Assembly: GCA_016648135.1 (NCBI GenBank)
Contig: JADDOH010010835.1
Location: forward strand, 57,083-121,082
DNA length: 64,000 bases
Source of the DNA: Agrypnia vestita
Taxonomy: Eukaryota > Arthropoda > Insecta > Trichoptera > Phryganeidae
Direction of reading: 5' to 3'
Shown: piece after piece, positions 22,140 through 34,204 of the stretch
How positions within the stretch are numbered: the stretch's first letter is position 1
Layout: each line of letters opens with the position of its first letter
The notes under the pieces: model-generated
Database searches by the model: none
What the model saw: the letters and a program-made list of their open reading frames with translations, nothing else
What the model was told of the DNA's origin: nothing
Made by a program: the position numbers and the translations under genes

Positions 22140-22760
22140 TCACTTTATATTGTAATGAGATCGGTAAATCGTTAATCGTCATTTGGAACAGCGTTATCGT
22201 ATGATCTAGAATGGTCTACGATTATCTACAACCTTCGGGAAACGTCTAAAAACGTCTAGAAATGCCTGGAACAATCAAGAAGGGACGAGGACCTTCTCCT
22301 TAACACTAGAATAACCTAGAAAGTACGAAAATTCAATTCATTTGGATATAAATACGGAACCACGTCGTGGCGGGAGTTCAGTTGTCGCGTTTGACAGAGC
22401 AAAGTACGCGCGAGACGACGGCCAGGTGTGCTCAGTCGTGAAATTACGAAGCGATAAGTATCGAGCGAAGCACCTAATTGGCGAAATAAAAAATGCGATA
22501 AATACTACATGCAAGAATTGGATGGAATTTTACAGTCAACATACAATACGTGTTACCCAGTAATACTGAAGTGTTCATTTACGAGTGATATATTACGAAA
22601 TAGAGTAATTTAAAGAATAGCGTCAAGCTTAATTAATTTTAAGTGACTTAATTCATTTTAAGTGACTTTGTACATTGAATAGTTAATTAATCATTAACTA
22701 CTAAATCGGTAATTAATTTTCAGTGTTTCCATTCATTCCTCCCTAGCCACGACACATGAG
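22140..22760 (+). mobile_element. LTR-like sequence, family L copy 3
   Basis: Plus-strand copy with the upstream region rich in CTAGAA and GGAAAC motifs, a TATA box at 22347-22353, a GC-rich leader with the start region at 22380, and a tail ending near TTCAGTGTTTCCATTCATTC and CCTAGCCACGAC. The layout and ends match copy 1 reversed. The 73-codon open frame at 22342-22563 overlaps the leader and is not conserved, so it is unlikely to be coding. Confidence 0.5.
22345..22385 (+). promoter_or_regulatory. TATA box plus initiator
   Basis: TATAAAT at 22347-22353 is followed by TTCAGTTG with the A at 22380, 33 bases from the first T. This is a textbook insect core promoter spacing. An AGACG, as in downstream promoter elements, lies at 22413-22417, slightly further than usual. 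Confidence 0.55.
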
Positions 22761-22764
22761 AGTA

Positions 22765-23705
22765 TGTTTGATGCAAATACATTGTGATTATAAATTTAAA
22801 TAAACTATATAATAAACTTTCTTTCTACGTACAATCACTCGAGTTTATACGTAATATTCATCTAACCGGTTTCGGTTTAATCAAAAAGAAACTGTCGTCA
22901 AGGTGATAAAAAACTTTTCCATAAATATGATCTTAACATTATCAATAATCATTATCTTTTCGAAGGAAATGATAGTTTCCGAAATCGGTTAAAGGAATAA
23001 TGAAGTTTTTTTGAGGAAGTCATTGTAGGTACTAGAAAACGTCATTAGTCAATTTATTTTCCAAAATATTCCGCAAAATAAAAATCGCATATTGATCAAT
23101 TTTGTTATACTAAAATTTAACCACGTAACATATTGTATTCAGATAAAAGAGCATATAATATAAAAATTATATATACACAACATTCAATCTATGAGTCCAA
23201 TCCATCATCTAATAGAATCTATATAATCCATAGAATCCATCTAAGGTCTTTAATCTTAATTTGCTAATAATTAAGATTTTTTACAAAGATCAAGCTTCTC
23301 ATGATATAGTATAGTAAACGTTTTTGTTTTTCCAAAGCAATGCATTTGTTCAAAAACATTAAGCGCGTAGCGTAGATCGCTTTGATGACTGAATTTAAAA
23401 TTTTAATGTCGATTCGTATCGAGGCAGCCTTTCAAACAAACTGACGGCTATATCTCTACTAGATAATACACCCTCGTTTGTTTATTCAAACGAATACTCC
23501 ATACTCCACGATAATTATAATGATTCTAAAAGTGTTTGATAGTATTTATATGGTACCTATTTTATATTATATTATGATACTTTGTATAGTATTTATCAAC
23601 TTTATAAAATTATTTCCTTGTTATTATGTCGTCTAGTGTATTCTACCGGACAGATAAATTGAGTAAAAATATAGGCTCACGGATTATATAAAAACTGGTA
23701 TAAAT
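22765..23705. other. AT-rich stretch, nothing recognised
   Basis: No coding similarity or repeat match. A run of short ATCCAT/AATCC direct repeats lies at 23195-23245. Confidence 0.3.
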
Positions 23706-23710
23706 TCAAA

Positions 23711-23890
23711 GAGCCATGGGAAGCGCAATGCTGGGTGTCTCCATGAAAGGTAGTTAAATCAACGAGTTAAGAAGAAAATCCAATGTTAGCGTCATTGTAT
23801 AAACTGCACAATGGGTTATGCCGGCCGCGTAGCAAGACGGACCGATGAACGTTGGAACGGTGAAATACTGCATTTGATGAATGCAATGGT
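23711..23890 (+). pseudogene. RTE-like LINE C-terminal region, relic
   Basis: One frame reads RAMGSAMLGVSMKGS, a stop, then INELRRKSNVSVIV. Another, from about 23818, reads AGRVARRTDERWNGEIL. The order AMLG(V/I)S-IxxExIRRRTxVxDI-WAGHxARRxDxRWxxxIL is typical of RTE-type LINE proteins in insects. It has at least two stops and one frameshift. Confidence 0.7.
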
Positions 23891-24209
23891 TGAGAAAAAT
23901 AAGTTAACGTCAACCACAAATGGACTAGATGTACGATATGAAGAAGTTCGCTGACTTTTATTGGAGAAAGGCTACTTTGTTCGTGGAGAGCACATGTCTG
24001 TGAATGTTAAGTCTGCAGTTAAGTTGTTGAGCGTGCACATTGGTTCTGATCTCTCCATGAATACACAAATCAACAAGACCGTCAGTACATGCCTTTATTA
24101 AATTTACAGATTAAAAATTATCGGAGATATCTGTCTCTCAAAGAACCTAGCCTGCTCATAAATGCATTTTCGGTGTCACATGTGTCACGGTATACTGCAA
24201 TATGATTTA

Positions 24210-24522
24210 TGATGGAATGACGAAATTTCAACTGGATAGAATACAATCTATTCTGAATGTACAGTTTAAATTGAGTTGCTTGATAGCCGAGGCGACACAT
24301 AATAAAGCGCCTCTTTATCTTTAAACTATGAAGTTTGTCTCTACATTGATTGCAGAATGATTGTAGAATAGATCGTCATTGCCAGAAGACTAAATTCAGT
24401 GAATGGGCATTTGTTGTGGCAGGCCCAAAAGCATGGAACTCTGTATCCTCCACAATACAGAACAGTGCTTCAAAACCCTTTTTTATGAAAATACTGAAAA
24501 CTACCCTTTTCAATTAATCAAA
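24210..24522 (+). pseudogene. LINE ORF2 C-terminus, relic
   Basis: Near 24390-24520 one frame reads KTKFSEWAFVVAGPKAWNSV, then ILKTTLFN and a TAA. This is the AFSVAGPRLWNSLP...FKxxLKTHLF signature at the C-terminus of many CR1/L2/Jockey-type LINE proteins. Upstream, FQLDRIQSILN (about 24230) resembles the region that precedes it. Decayed and 5'-truncated. Confidence 0.65.
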
Positions 24523-24529
24523 TTTATAA

Positions 24530-25840
24530 TTTTGCAGATAACTTACAATTTCAAATATTTGTGTAGGACCTTGCAGTTGTATACAACATCCTCGAGGATT
24601 TTTTACTAAAAATGGCGCTACATAAATTATACAATTTTATTATTAACGCGGCGAATGTTTAGTAAAGGAAAGGCCGAAAAAGAAGAAGAATTCCCTTTTT
24701 TAATCATGAAATAATTGACTACAGCACTACTTGTAAATTGTGCCTGTCAGACAGACGTAGTTCAATTTAAATTATAAATTGAAACTTGTTTAGACGTAAA
24801 TAAATAAAAACTGGTACGTCACTTTTGACTGAGTGGTTTTTCGCTCGACGCGTGGCTGTGAAGAGTTGGGTATTACTTTTCCTTCCCCTATTCTAGACTT
24901 CCCCCTCCCAGGAGACAATTAAGCTGAGATCCATGGTATCATTTACTTACAACTCTTCAACAACCGAATCTACGCTTTAGGCTTACTGAGAAAGTACTTC
25001 AAATATTGATTCATGTTTTAATTTTTGCAGTTCGCGGTTTTATGTTCCCTTGTGAGAAGTGAAGGAGCGTTGTTTCATCTTGAGATAATTTAATCTCAAA
25101 GTTAAATCGAGAAATGTATGTATTTAACTAGAGTAGGCGTGGTGATTTTGATGAGACGCATCAGCATTATTTAAGTATGCAGTGTTGGCTCCGTACGTTG
25201 CGATTTCCACGAATAGCTCACACAACAAACAGCTTAATTTTACAAAAAATAAGTGTTGAGCTACGCCCACCTTCCAAGGTGTACGGATGCAATGGAAAAC
25301 CAACTGAATGAATAAGATAACCAGATGGACGAATCTGGTTAAGTCTGCAAACAACGGATCGCTTAATATTTTTGACTTAGGTTGTCATTACCACCGTTCT
25401 GATAGCGTAACGAAGAGGACGAAAATTCTTCTTTCATCCATCACACATCACTTAGCTTTAGTATTTTCAGCGATGCCGATTCTGAAAACTCTGAACCAGA
25501 TAACCGCACACAACCATTAGAAAGACAAAACGCTTATATTACAGATTATAAAAGATTTAATAAATTTTCTCCGCTGATCAGAGATGGACAGTATAGATAA
25601 TGGAAATCTTCAATGACGGCGTCCAAATAATTAGGCCTATGCGATTGGACGTTAAAGTGATTTTTTATTTCATTTGAATTAATATATTTCAATGATATCA
25701 ATTAATTTTTAATGAATTCATTTACTAATGAATTTCTACTCTGTAAATGAAACAACACTAAATTTAATTAGATTAATTTTCCCTCAAAAAGCGATATTTT
25801 ATTTGTCTCTCTGTATCTCTATAAATTCGTCCTTCGGAAG
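24530..25840. other. AT-rich stretch, nothing recognised
   Basis: No coding similarity. Short open frames at 25124-25354 and 25308-25520 show no family features. Confidence 0.3.
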
Positions 25841-25844
25841 TGTT

Positions 25845-26035
25845 AAAAGTGGTCACTTGTATCTACTTGACATCCCATTTTGAAGGCCTGTAATAAAATA
25901 AAATAATGAATTTTGCGTAAAGGAAACATGACTTGTACAGCAGAAATTTTCCTCTCAAATGAAGTACACATAACCTTCTAAAATGTTTTACTTTCGACGC
26001 GCATTTTGAAATTTAAAAATAGGGTAAAACTTATG
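25845..26035 (+). repeat. Dispersed repeat, family U copy 1
   Basis: Matches 27005-27200: GTGGTCACTTGTATCTACTT / GTGATCACTTTTGTCCACTT, CCATTTTGAAGG / CCATTTTAAAGG, CAGAAA...TTTC with GAATGAAGT, and TTTCG(A/G)C(G/A)(C/T)GCATTTT at the end. Same orientation. Confidence 0.6.
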
Positions 26036-26519
26036 CCGCATTCATTAAAACCCACGGAAAAATTCACAACATTAAGAAATTATCTTATATTATACTCGTA
26101 TAAATAAATCTTTGCTTTGTGAAATTACATTTTATTTCAGAAAGTGAAGGTCTAAGGAAATTAATAAGAATATAAATTTTTAAAGCATTCTTTTATGTAT
26201 CATGCGACTGATTCCTTACCCATTCTCGACCAAACTGAAATTCTACTACTTATTTGACTAGTTTATATGAGTTTTCTTAACTCTAAATTGTGCAAAGTTA
26301 TTCAAATAAATCCCCCATAGTTTGAAGCAGGTGTTTGAAATAATTCAGTTAAAGTTAACCCGCTTGTAAACAATGTTCAACCCTCGCATATATCGTAGTT
26401 TAACCCTTTCAAACCTAGTTAGTTCATTTAAACGTAAACTTTATTTTTCACAGGAGAATATTATAGAATAATTTTTTGACGTACAACATTTAACGTATGT
26501 ATACAATTACGAGAATTTT

Positions 26520-26680
26520 ATCGATTTAGTTGATCATGGTGAACGTTACTTTGTTTAAAGTTATCACTTTAACCAGCCGTACGATAGGTCGTAATCCCTA
26601 TAAAAAACTTCCAAACTTACTTTTCCATATAAAAAGCTTCGTCTCTATGAGAAAACCAGCAGAATTTGTTGATTATTGTT
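26520..26680 (-). repeat. Dispersed repeat, family G copy
   Basis: Reverse-oriented: GATCATGGTGAACGTTACTT, TTATCACTTTAACCAGCC, CCATATAAAAAGCTTCGTCT, CTATGAGAA. Confidence 0.6.
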
Positions 26681-27004
26681 GTTTTCACTTAAAACTTGCA
26701 AGATCCTAGTGCCAAACTTTTCCCATTGAATGAAGATATTCGAGATGCGGTATTCAGTCCTGTGACTACACTTCCTCTCTTCAGTCTTTTCTACTGTGGC
26801 TTGAACTTAATCTTCGTGAATACGATGGTTTAAGTGATCCTCCTCGAATTCCAACGGTCGTCCGCATCGCATCATGTCATTCAGATCAAAATTACCGTCT
26901 TTGAAATGCGAAAACCATCAAACTGTTTTTTCGTTCGTAGCATCTTCATCGTATATGGCACAAATATAGCGAGCAGTTTTGGTGATTTTATTCCTTTGAT
27001 TGAA

Positions 27005-27200
27005 CGTGAACAGAAAGTGATCACTTTTGTCCACTTGACATTCCATTTTAAAGGTCCGTAATTTAATAAAATAATAAATTAAAGGTAAGAAAAAGAAAAC
27101 ACAATATAGAGCAGAAACTTTTATTTCGAATGAAGTCTAATCTTTTTCAATTTGTTTTTCTTTCGGCATGCATTTTAAAGTTTGAAAAAAAAAGGACACT
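27005..27200 (+). repeat. Dispersed repeat, family U copy 2
   Basis: Second copy of the repeat at 25845-26035, about 1.15 kb away in direct orientation; see that entry for shared blocks. The two could also be a local segmental duplication. Confidence 0.6.
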
Positions 27201-27284
27201 ACTTATCTAACATCTAATAAATAATCACTACATCAAATATTAACAATCAATAACTTTTAGTAAACAAAGTGTCTAAATTATAGA

Positions 27285-27925
27285 GTGTTAAATTGTACAG
27301 AGATTAACTAAACCCTTTCTTTGGGCGAAGGACTTGGACGCAGCCGAAGTATGTCCCCTCCTCGATTATATTTAATACATATTAATAATGCAGTTAAAGT
27401 ATTTACTCTTGCATAATTTAATCCCCTGAAAAAAGTTTTTTTACAATAGTTGTTATTTAAATTTGTGCGACGGGAAGCTAGCTCTCTCCCGCTCCCACTT
27501 TGCTAGCTGACAGCCGCACGGCGGGCCGGTCGCGCACACGCAATACGTAACTATCGCTTCCGTAGCTAGTCGCGTTGTAGGCAGAATTAGACTGTAATAA
27601 AACCTACGAATACGTGTTAAATTAGAAAGTTGCTCCTGAAACACTCTCCATATAAAGGAATATCACAACATTTTAAAATGTTCTTTCAAACCGAGTTTTT
27701 TCAAGTAAAAACGTTTTTTTTTTGTAAAAAGCGCGACTTATATACTAGGAGTATTTGGTTTGACATTTTCATAATTGTTTTAGCATTTACAAGATCGTAG
27801 TAATTTTTTAACAAGTAATACATATTAGAACTGGCCCCAACCGTGGAACCAGACCCGTAACAAGAAATTTACGTTAGTTAATGAATATGTTAATGAATAT
27901 ATATTTTGGTGGTCTGTGGTTTAAA
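27285..27925 (+). repeat. Dispersed repeat, family S copy 2
   Basis: The longest copy. It contains CTTTCTTTGGGCGAAGG, TATGTCCCCTCCTCG, CTTGCATAATTTAATCCCC, AGCGCGACTTATATACT and TATATTTTGGTGGTCTGTGG. An insertion of GC-rich unique-looking DNA (27470-27560) separates parts that are adjacent in other copies. A family A-like block (TTCTGACCGAATTGAAATC, near 28055) follows at a distance similar to copy 1. Confidence 0.6.
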
Positions 27926-28099
27926 TTCATTTTATAATATAATTAAAAAATAGTTTCTGAAAATTTCTGAAAGCTGCGTAAATCCTTGGCCTTTGCTTAT
28001 TGATGTTTCGAAAAAAGTTTTTGGGATAAGTATGACACTCGGGTGTACCGTCTTTCTGACCGAATTGAAATCACGTAATATGTGCTTTGCATTCACGAA

Positions 28100-30095
28100 G
28101 TTCACGTTATTTTAAATAAGTCTCGGTCTCAAAGTGTTGAGATGCCACGTGTCCGTGATGTTTAGTCACGTGCCTCGGCCCGGACCCGCGCGTGGAGACG
28201 TTCTGCAAAGGCAGGGACAATTTTTTCAACATTTTGTTTACATTGGTATGGACGCGGCTTAGTACTGAAACTCGATTCATTTTATTTTTAGGGTCGGCTT
28301 TAAGTAAAGTCATTTTCTTCGTCTCAGAAAAAATATAATAAAACCAACCAGCTTACATTGAGAAAGATTCAGAAAGGATAAAAGATACGTTCATTATTGA
28401 TTATAGAAGAGCAGACATGTAGCGTTATTCTATTTCTTGTATGAAATAATTTCGCTCACGAAGAAAGAAAATTTGACACCCATTTTATTAAAAACTATAT
28501 ACAAAACAAGTGTAACAAAAGTCTATAAACGTGTGACGTCGCCCAACCTTTACCATACCGTGATAAGAAAATTTACGTTCGCAACCATGCTGTCAGTTCA
28601 TCTTACCGTATGAAATTTAAGTCTTTAAGCGTTTTAAATTAATATTATATACATTTAATAGCTTTAATAATGGCATTAAAATGGTTAATGATTCTATATT
28701 TATTCTAAATATGAAGCATTATAAGTTAAAAAGTTTAAATATCATTTGATAATATAATTTGGATTCACCAAGTCCCATTCAAAACAACCTTCTTCTTTAT
28801 ACTTTTGAATTTAATTAGCGATAAACAGATAAATATTCATAGATTTGTTTTTACTGTGAAATTTGTGTTTGATCTTTTTCTGCCTCACTTTAAATTATAT
28901 TTATAAAGCAGTTAATATCTAACCTATCTGTTTTACATTAGATTAATTTCAAAATTAATTATTTTTAGTAGGTTTCGCTTTACGTAATTTGTTTTCCACC
29001 ATTATTTTTTTAGCGTAAATGTTTATTTGGGCTAACTGAGTTATGTGTAAATATAACAGGTTTAATTGACTAGTAGATAGACCTTCGTTTCTGCACGGCT
29101 GGTTAACATGATATCGTTGTTCTACAGCAAGAATACAATATAACGACCGCTTCTACACCCCTCCATCTTCGCATACAACCCCAGAGCCACATCGAGCCTA
29201 CATCTCAAGCATGTTCGTCTTTTGTTGAAGTTTGCTGCATGAGGGCCATCGTCACTTCAATCTTGTTTATGTGAATCTGACCCTGGAAATTCCTTCTCGA
29301 CTAAGAAAACGAATAAAAAGACAATTGTTTCGTGACCACTGAAAAGTGTTCTTTAGTCTGTTTGTCCGGCGCGATCTGGTTGTCTCTAATCGCGAACCTG
29401 GGACTTGCTAAATGTAACGTGTATTCAGGCGCCGGTCTCAGACTTCCTATGTCCATATTTTTTTGGTGTTTTTCCAGCCACTCTCCGTCTCTTCTAGTCA
29501 CTATCCAAAGTAATAAAGATTATTTATACATGGACTCAATTTTTTCTGAAAATAAAAAATAATCGAAATACCGTGCCCACGTGGGGTGCATTAGAAGTTA
29601 TTTACTTAGTTAGAAATACTACATGTCGACGAGTCCTAATTTCTAGTCACACTGTATTCACTGTGTTCACAAACCACTGCATGTCCAAATGTCTGTTCCC
29701 GGTAAACATGTTGAACCTACCAGAGATATATAAATCATTTTGCGATTCGTTATTCGTGCATGCGACGGGCTCGGCGTGGAGTATCTAACCCCGCTGATAG
29801 CCTCTTCTATTATTTCTCACTTAAACTTCGCATTATCTGGAATATTTTGTACTTTAACCATTTCCTCCGTATATTTAAAATATGTATACATATATAACGT
29901 ATGTATAAAACTACACTTTGAATTCCAATGCGAAACCTCTAAAAAATATTTTACAATTATAATTTTAATAAAAATATTTGATTATGCAAGTAGGTGTATA
30001 AAAAAACTAACCCATAAAAACCATTTATTTTATTTTATTATATTCCCTTTCTCATTTACTAGTGGAAACAGGTTTGGCGCTTAACCTACGCTTTG
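28100..30095. other. Unassigned stretch
   Basis: No transposon homology recognised. A GC-rich patch at 28135-28215 and short open frames at 29301-29562 and 29573-29788 show no family features. AT-rich elsewhere. Confidence 0.3.
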
Positions 30096-30100
30096 AGCTC

Positions 30101-30332
30101 GAGTTGGGTGACGCTACGAAAGCGAGTAATAAAAAATTTCGAAAAATCCAAAATAGTATAATTTTTATAAGAAAATCTGTTAGATCATTTTTATCGTCGC
30201 CACGAGTCTGTCTGCAAAGTTTCAGCTCGATTGGATCACGGGAAAAGGGTTAAAAATAGATCCAAAGTTTTTTCGACAGACAAGCAAGCAAGCAGACGCT
30301 ACGAGCTAAAAGAAAGGGAGTAAAAAGATTTC
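30101..30332 (-). repeat. Dispersed repeat, family A copy
   Basis: Reverse-oriented copy: CGTCGCCACGAGTCTGTCTG, TTTCAGCTCGATTGGATCAC, GGGAAAAGGGTTAAAAAT, ending GAGCTAAAAGAAAGGGAGTA. The AAGCAAGCAAGC tract is shared with the other copies. It lies 67 bp left of the fold-back element at 30399. Confidence 0.7.
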
Positions 30333-30398
30333 TGTTAGCATTCATATCATAATTTTGATCTCATCATCCAGAGTAAGGAAGGTTTGCGACGCCATTTA

Positions 30399-30576
30399 GA
30401 CCTCTTTCCATTTAAGAAAGACAATCGAATTAATAGTTGTAAGCTGTGCGCACAATGCGCATTGTTTCGTTGTGTTGGTGTTTACGGGAATAAACACCGA
30501 CGCAACGAAACAATTTGCCTCGTACGCACAGCTTACATATCCTAATTCGATTGCCTTTCTTAAATAGAAAGAGGTC
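30399..30576. mobile_element. Fold-back MITE, near-perfect hairpin
   Basis: Two ~85-bp arms, GACCTCTTTCCATTTAAGAA on the left and its inverse on the right (TTCTTAAATAGAAAGAGGTC read reversed), close over a short loop near 30490. TA stands on both sides (30397-30398 and 30577-30578). No coding capacity. Confidence 0.7.
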
Positions 30577-30599
30577 TACTGCCAGCACTATTTAGATTT

Positions 30600-31370
30600 C
30601 TATGTCTCCTTACCAGACCCCTTTCACCGTCAGCACCCGTTTCACTGGATCCTATTCCTCCGTCCATCAGGGGTCTGCCTAGATTTCTATTAGAAACAAA
30701 AAATAAGGTAGTTTTTTAAAAAAATAGTTACATTCATAGACATATATATTATGAAATCTCTTTTTCCTCGTCGGTATCTCAAGGCTGAGAATCATGAGCT
30801 TCATGACCTGCTATCTAGAGTATAGTTCTCCATTTTGTCAGAAATTCGCAGATCCGAGAGATTATAGAAGTGCCTTTTGCTGTTTCCACGTAGTCGATTT
30901 AAGGGTGAAGAATCTTCTTTTTCTCAAAGCCTCTCGATATGCTCACCGCAACATTTTCAGGCATCTTGCAAGATCGTTTCCTTTGGCAAATGGCCAACAG
31001 TCTATCCTTAATGTCTAGGAAGAAGATATTGTTCACCTTGCTGTCCACTATATGCGTCCAGCACATTCCTAAGATAGCAACCTTCCTCGTTTCCCTAGAG
31101 AAGGCAAACCTTTCGAGAAGTATTAAAATTATACCGTGATATATTACAACAATTTCCATTTTACTAATGAGGACATACGCTACTTTATAAATTGCATTGT
31201 GTGGTAAAACGTAGAAACTTCTAAGGAAACGTACGCATAATAGTTGTACTAACAAATGAAGACATTTAAGTAAAAAAACAAATCTGACAGAAACACCGAG
31301 ATCTTCGCATCATTCTTGAAATGATATATTTTCTCTTATTTATTGTTTTTGTGTTAAGTTTGTAGAACTC
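30600..31370. other. Unassigned stretch
   Basis: Open frames on both strands (30899-31255 minus, 118 codons; 30794-31018 plus) overlap each other and show no family features. Nothing else recognised. Confidence 0.3.
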
Positions 31371-31371
31371 G

Positions 31372-31588
31372 ATGTTTATTTTTAATAAAATTTCAAATAA
31401 ATTAAATTTTAATAGATATTATTAAGTTCTGCAGGGTTTGTGTTATTTTAAATGTAAATCCACTGTTTGATAATGGCCTTACAAGCCGAAACACGTCACA
31501 TTTAAAATAACACTTTACCTACAGAACTTATCAATAAATAATATTTATTAAATTTAAATTTATTTAAAATTTCATTAAAAATATATTT
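31372..31588 (+). mobile_element. Palindromic Penelope-like terminal repeat
   Basis: Inverted arms (31372-31455 and 31498-31588, sharing TGTTATTTTAAATGT and AAGTTCTG blocks) enclose TTTGATAATGGCC...GCCGAAAC (31466-31492), a hammerhead-like core with a GGC/GCC stem. The layout repeats, at smaller scale, the inverted terminal repeats of the Penelope-like element at 37605-38417. No endonuclease remains. Confidence 0.45.
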
Positions 31589-32299
31589 TCTACGAAAACT
31601 AAGACATCTTCGAAAAAGTAATTTTACAGAAGAGCTATTTGAAGTTTAGCTTTCCATACTTTTTCTCTGAAAAAAGTAAAAACATTTTTCAATTTTGTTT
31701 TGTGGAGCAGAGTATTTTCTATGCATTTTTGGCAGATGTCCGAATCTACGTAGGGACCGTCGATCTGTAAGCGGTTAAAAGTTTAGTCGGAACTGGTTGG
31801 TTAACAAATGTGTAAGTTTTTACAATTGAGTCTCATGATGCAGCAGTTTTAGACTTGTTTTGTTTTCTGTTTTCTGTTTTCTGTTTTCAGATTGATGAAG
31901 AAACTTTAGTGTACCTGTTTACGGCGTTATTTTCTCTCTCGGAATTTTTCGATTTATTTGATACTTTTGACGGGCTGTGGTGCCGTAATACAATAACCAG
32001 GATATATGTCTGAGGTGTGCACGAAGTGTGAGCCTGGGGGGCAGCCTGTCACTGGCTGTGCGCGCGATAGTGCTCGCCAATATTGATACGGTAACGGTCC
32101 CATCCATTATACTTTCTCCTCCGTAAAGGCACATTCCCTGCCGTTAATCGTTCATGAATGACGTTACAGGGTTAGGGAAAAAAGTAATGCTTCGAGATTC
32201 ATCCCCTTGTATACTTATCGCCATTCTCAAAATATAAACCTTCCTCTACAATGTTCTTGCGTGAAATCGCCAATAACAGTGCTTATATTATGTTAATGT

Positions 32300-32500
32300 A
32301 TATTATGGATGTCTCACAGAGACGAAAGTGTATTTTATTATTATTATGGAAAAGTAGGTATAGAAGTCATTTATGGTGTGTATCGGACTTGCGACCGATC
32401 GTATGGTAGGCTTAAGTGATCACTTTACACATATGTAACGTTCGCCATTTCCACCATGATAGAATATACCATGTCTTACTAATTTTTGAAAGTTGTATAT
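32300..32500 (+). repeat. Dispersed repeat, family G copy
   Basis: Plus orientation: GATGTCTCACAGAGACGAAA, TAGGCTTAAGTGATCACTTT, AACGTTCGCCATTTCCACCA, TTTTTGAAAGTTGTATATAT. Confidence 0.65.
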
Positions 32501-32754
32501 ATTTGGATTATATGACACACATCACGTATGTGTTGTAACAACCATTATACCGGCCTGTGAGAGCCATTTTCCTTCCCCCTAAATCCTCACAGATGTCGCT
32601 AATTATTTTTTTTGATATCGTTAATGTCAATCAATGAGACTCCCACAATTGATTTTGCGGAATTTATGGAGCAATATACTTTATTTTTATTTTATTATTA
32701 TTATTATTATGTTTGCATTACGATTACTTGTAAAATTCTGTAATCTATCTCTCT

Positions 32755-32815
32755 ATTAAGATATATTATAGAAGTCTCACAGAGACGAAGCTATTTATAT
32801 ATTCTAGCGAACAGG
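32755..32815 (+). repeat. Family G fragment
   Basis: ATAGAAGTCTCACAGAGACG then AAGCTATTTATATA, matching the outer part only. Confidence 0.5.
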
Positions 32816-33139
32816 AGAGCTACCAACGGGGAGGTAGAGTTTTCTTAGAATATTAGGCATGGTTCTGCTAATTAAATTATCCAGGACGAACTTGGCTTCC
32901 GTGAAGTCTGTTCGGATTCCCACATACACACACCGAAAATCTTCTGCAAGTATTCCAAGCTTGTGGAGCGCTGGACCAGGTGCGTTGTCAAGGGAAGTGA
33001 CTAAGTATGTATAATAGAAAAATGATTTTTGATGAAAAATTACTTTATTATTCCATTTTTTTTGTTCGAGGAGTAATCGTAAAAAAAAGTGAATACATAA
33101 TTCAAAAAGAACCTTATAACTATCAAATATTAATAAGTA

Positions 33140-33211
33140 GCTGGGATAGTGAAATTGGTAACATGCGGTCCGCGTAAGACAGACGTCCGTGGTTCGAATT
33201 CAGGTTCTAGC
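33140..33211 (+). repeat. tRNA-like body (72 nt), copy 1
   Basis: Starts GCTGGGA, ends TTCTAGC, and keeps the B-box GGTTCGAATTC. Relative to the other two copies the anticodon stem is damaged (ATGCGGTCCGCGTAAGAC), so a functional tRNA is unlikely. Confidence 0.55.
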
Positions 33212-33307
33212 AATAATTTTTTTAAGGAAACGAGTCCTGTAATATTTGATAAATAAATGAAATGCAGAGACACACAAATATCAAATAATAAAACTGAAAA
33301 ATTAATT

Positions 33308-33379
33308 GCTGGAACCTGAATTCGAACCACGGACGTCTGTCTTACGCGGACAGCGTGTTACCAATTTCACTATCCCAGC
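33308..33379 (-). repeat. tRNA-like body (72 nt), copy 2
   Basis: The best-preserved copy: acceptor GCTGGGA pairs with TTCCAGC, an anticodon stem CTGTC/GACAG holds the 7-base loop CGCGTAA, and GGTTCGAATTC serves as T-loop and B box. The anticodon would be CGT (threonine), but position 33 is G instead of T and the T stem has a mismatch. It looks like the head of a tRNA-derived SINE rather than a working gene. Confidence 0.6.
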
Positions 33380-33609
33380 TACTTAATAAGTCGTCAATAT
33401 TTGATAGTTTTATGGTTCTCTTCGAATTATTAATTCACTTATTTTTATTCCATTTTTTATTCGAGCTAATATCAAACGAAGCTTTGACTACTTCTCGCTA
33501 GTCGATTTCCGAATAATGAAAGTATTCTTCGCTAAACTGCAAAAAAGGAACCTTATCATTGTGTAAATAAATTAGTGGACGAAAAGTGTACATAATTTTT
33601 GACTTGCCC

Positions 33610-33975
33610 TCTATGTATAATAATTTAAAACCGGGTTGTGCAATGAAATGGTTCTCAATAAGTTAACGTACCCCCAGCCGTGAAGCCTACGTGGAACGTA
33701 TAACTTAAACGTAAGATATACCCAAGGCATGTAAGAGAAATCGTTTCTTGCCCGATATTGTTGCACGGAGGCTCCCGAAGTGTTTGCAGCGGGTATTTGC
33801 CGAGGGTCGTGTGCTGCAAAGGTGAGGGGTCGGACTGGTTTATAAAAACCGCAGGGGAGCTTTCTTGGGGGGTGAAAAATGTCTACAGAATTAAATAGGA
33901 CATTTTTTAAAAAAAGCAGTGAGCAGAACGGCCTAATTGTCTCTAAACATGTAAACTTAGACTCCATTACCCGTG
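33610..33975. other. GC-balanced, apparently single-copy island
   Basis: Stands out from AT-rich flanks and matches no other part of the window. The minus strand is open for 118 codons (33611-33967), but the product has no recognisable family. A small exon or regulatory DNA is possible. Confidence 0.3.
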
Positions 33976-34204
33976 TTTCAACATTTTTAAAAGGATTTTA
34001 ATGCATAGTGGTACAGTTATTTTAATATTTTAAAAGTGTAGCTTTAATAATGCATAGTAATTTAATATTTTTGTAGGCTAACGCTGCCAAAACTCGTTTA
34101 TGAAGTTGCAAATAATGCTAGTTTCTGATCGTAAATACTGGACGCGATGCATGAAAATTAAACAAAATTTAAAATCGAATAAAAATTAATTAACATAAAT
34201 AAAT

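Larger units (their letters stand above)
33050..33475. repeat. Head-to-head pair of tRNA-like repeats
   Basis: Two copies of one repeat face each other. The left (plus) copy ends soon after its tRNA-like body, while the right (minus) copy keeps a tail reading GTGTGTCTCTGCATTTCATT and ending GGACTCGTTTCC. Flanks also match outward (ACTATCAAATATT, GTGAATT, TTATTCCATTTTT). A third copy lies at 38577-38830. The arrangement can fold into a long hairpin. Confidence 0.75.

Noticed and set aside
28107..29788. Several 66-76-codon open frames on both strands
   Set aside because: They overlap on opposite strands, lack family motifs and are of the length expected by chance.
33308..33379. Functional tRNA-Thr(CGT) gene
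   Set aside because: G instead of T at position 33, a T-stem mismatch, an inverted partner and a dispersed third copy with shared flanks fit a SINE-like repeat better.
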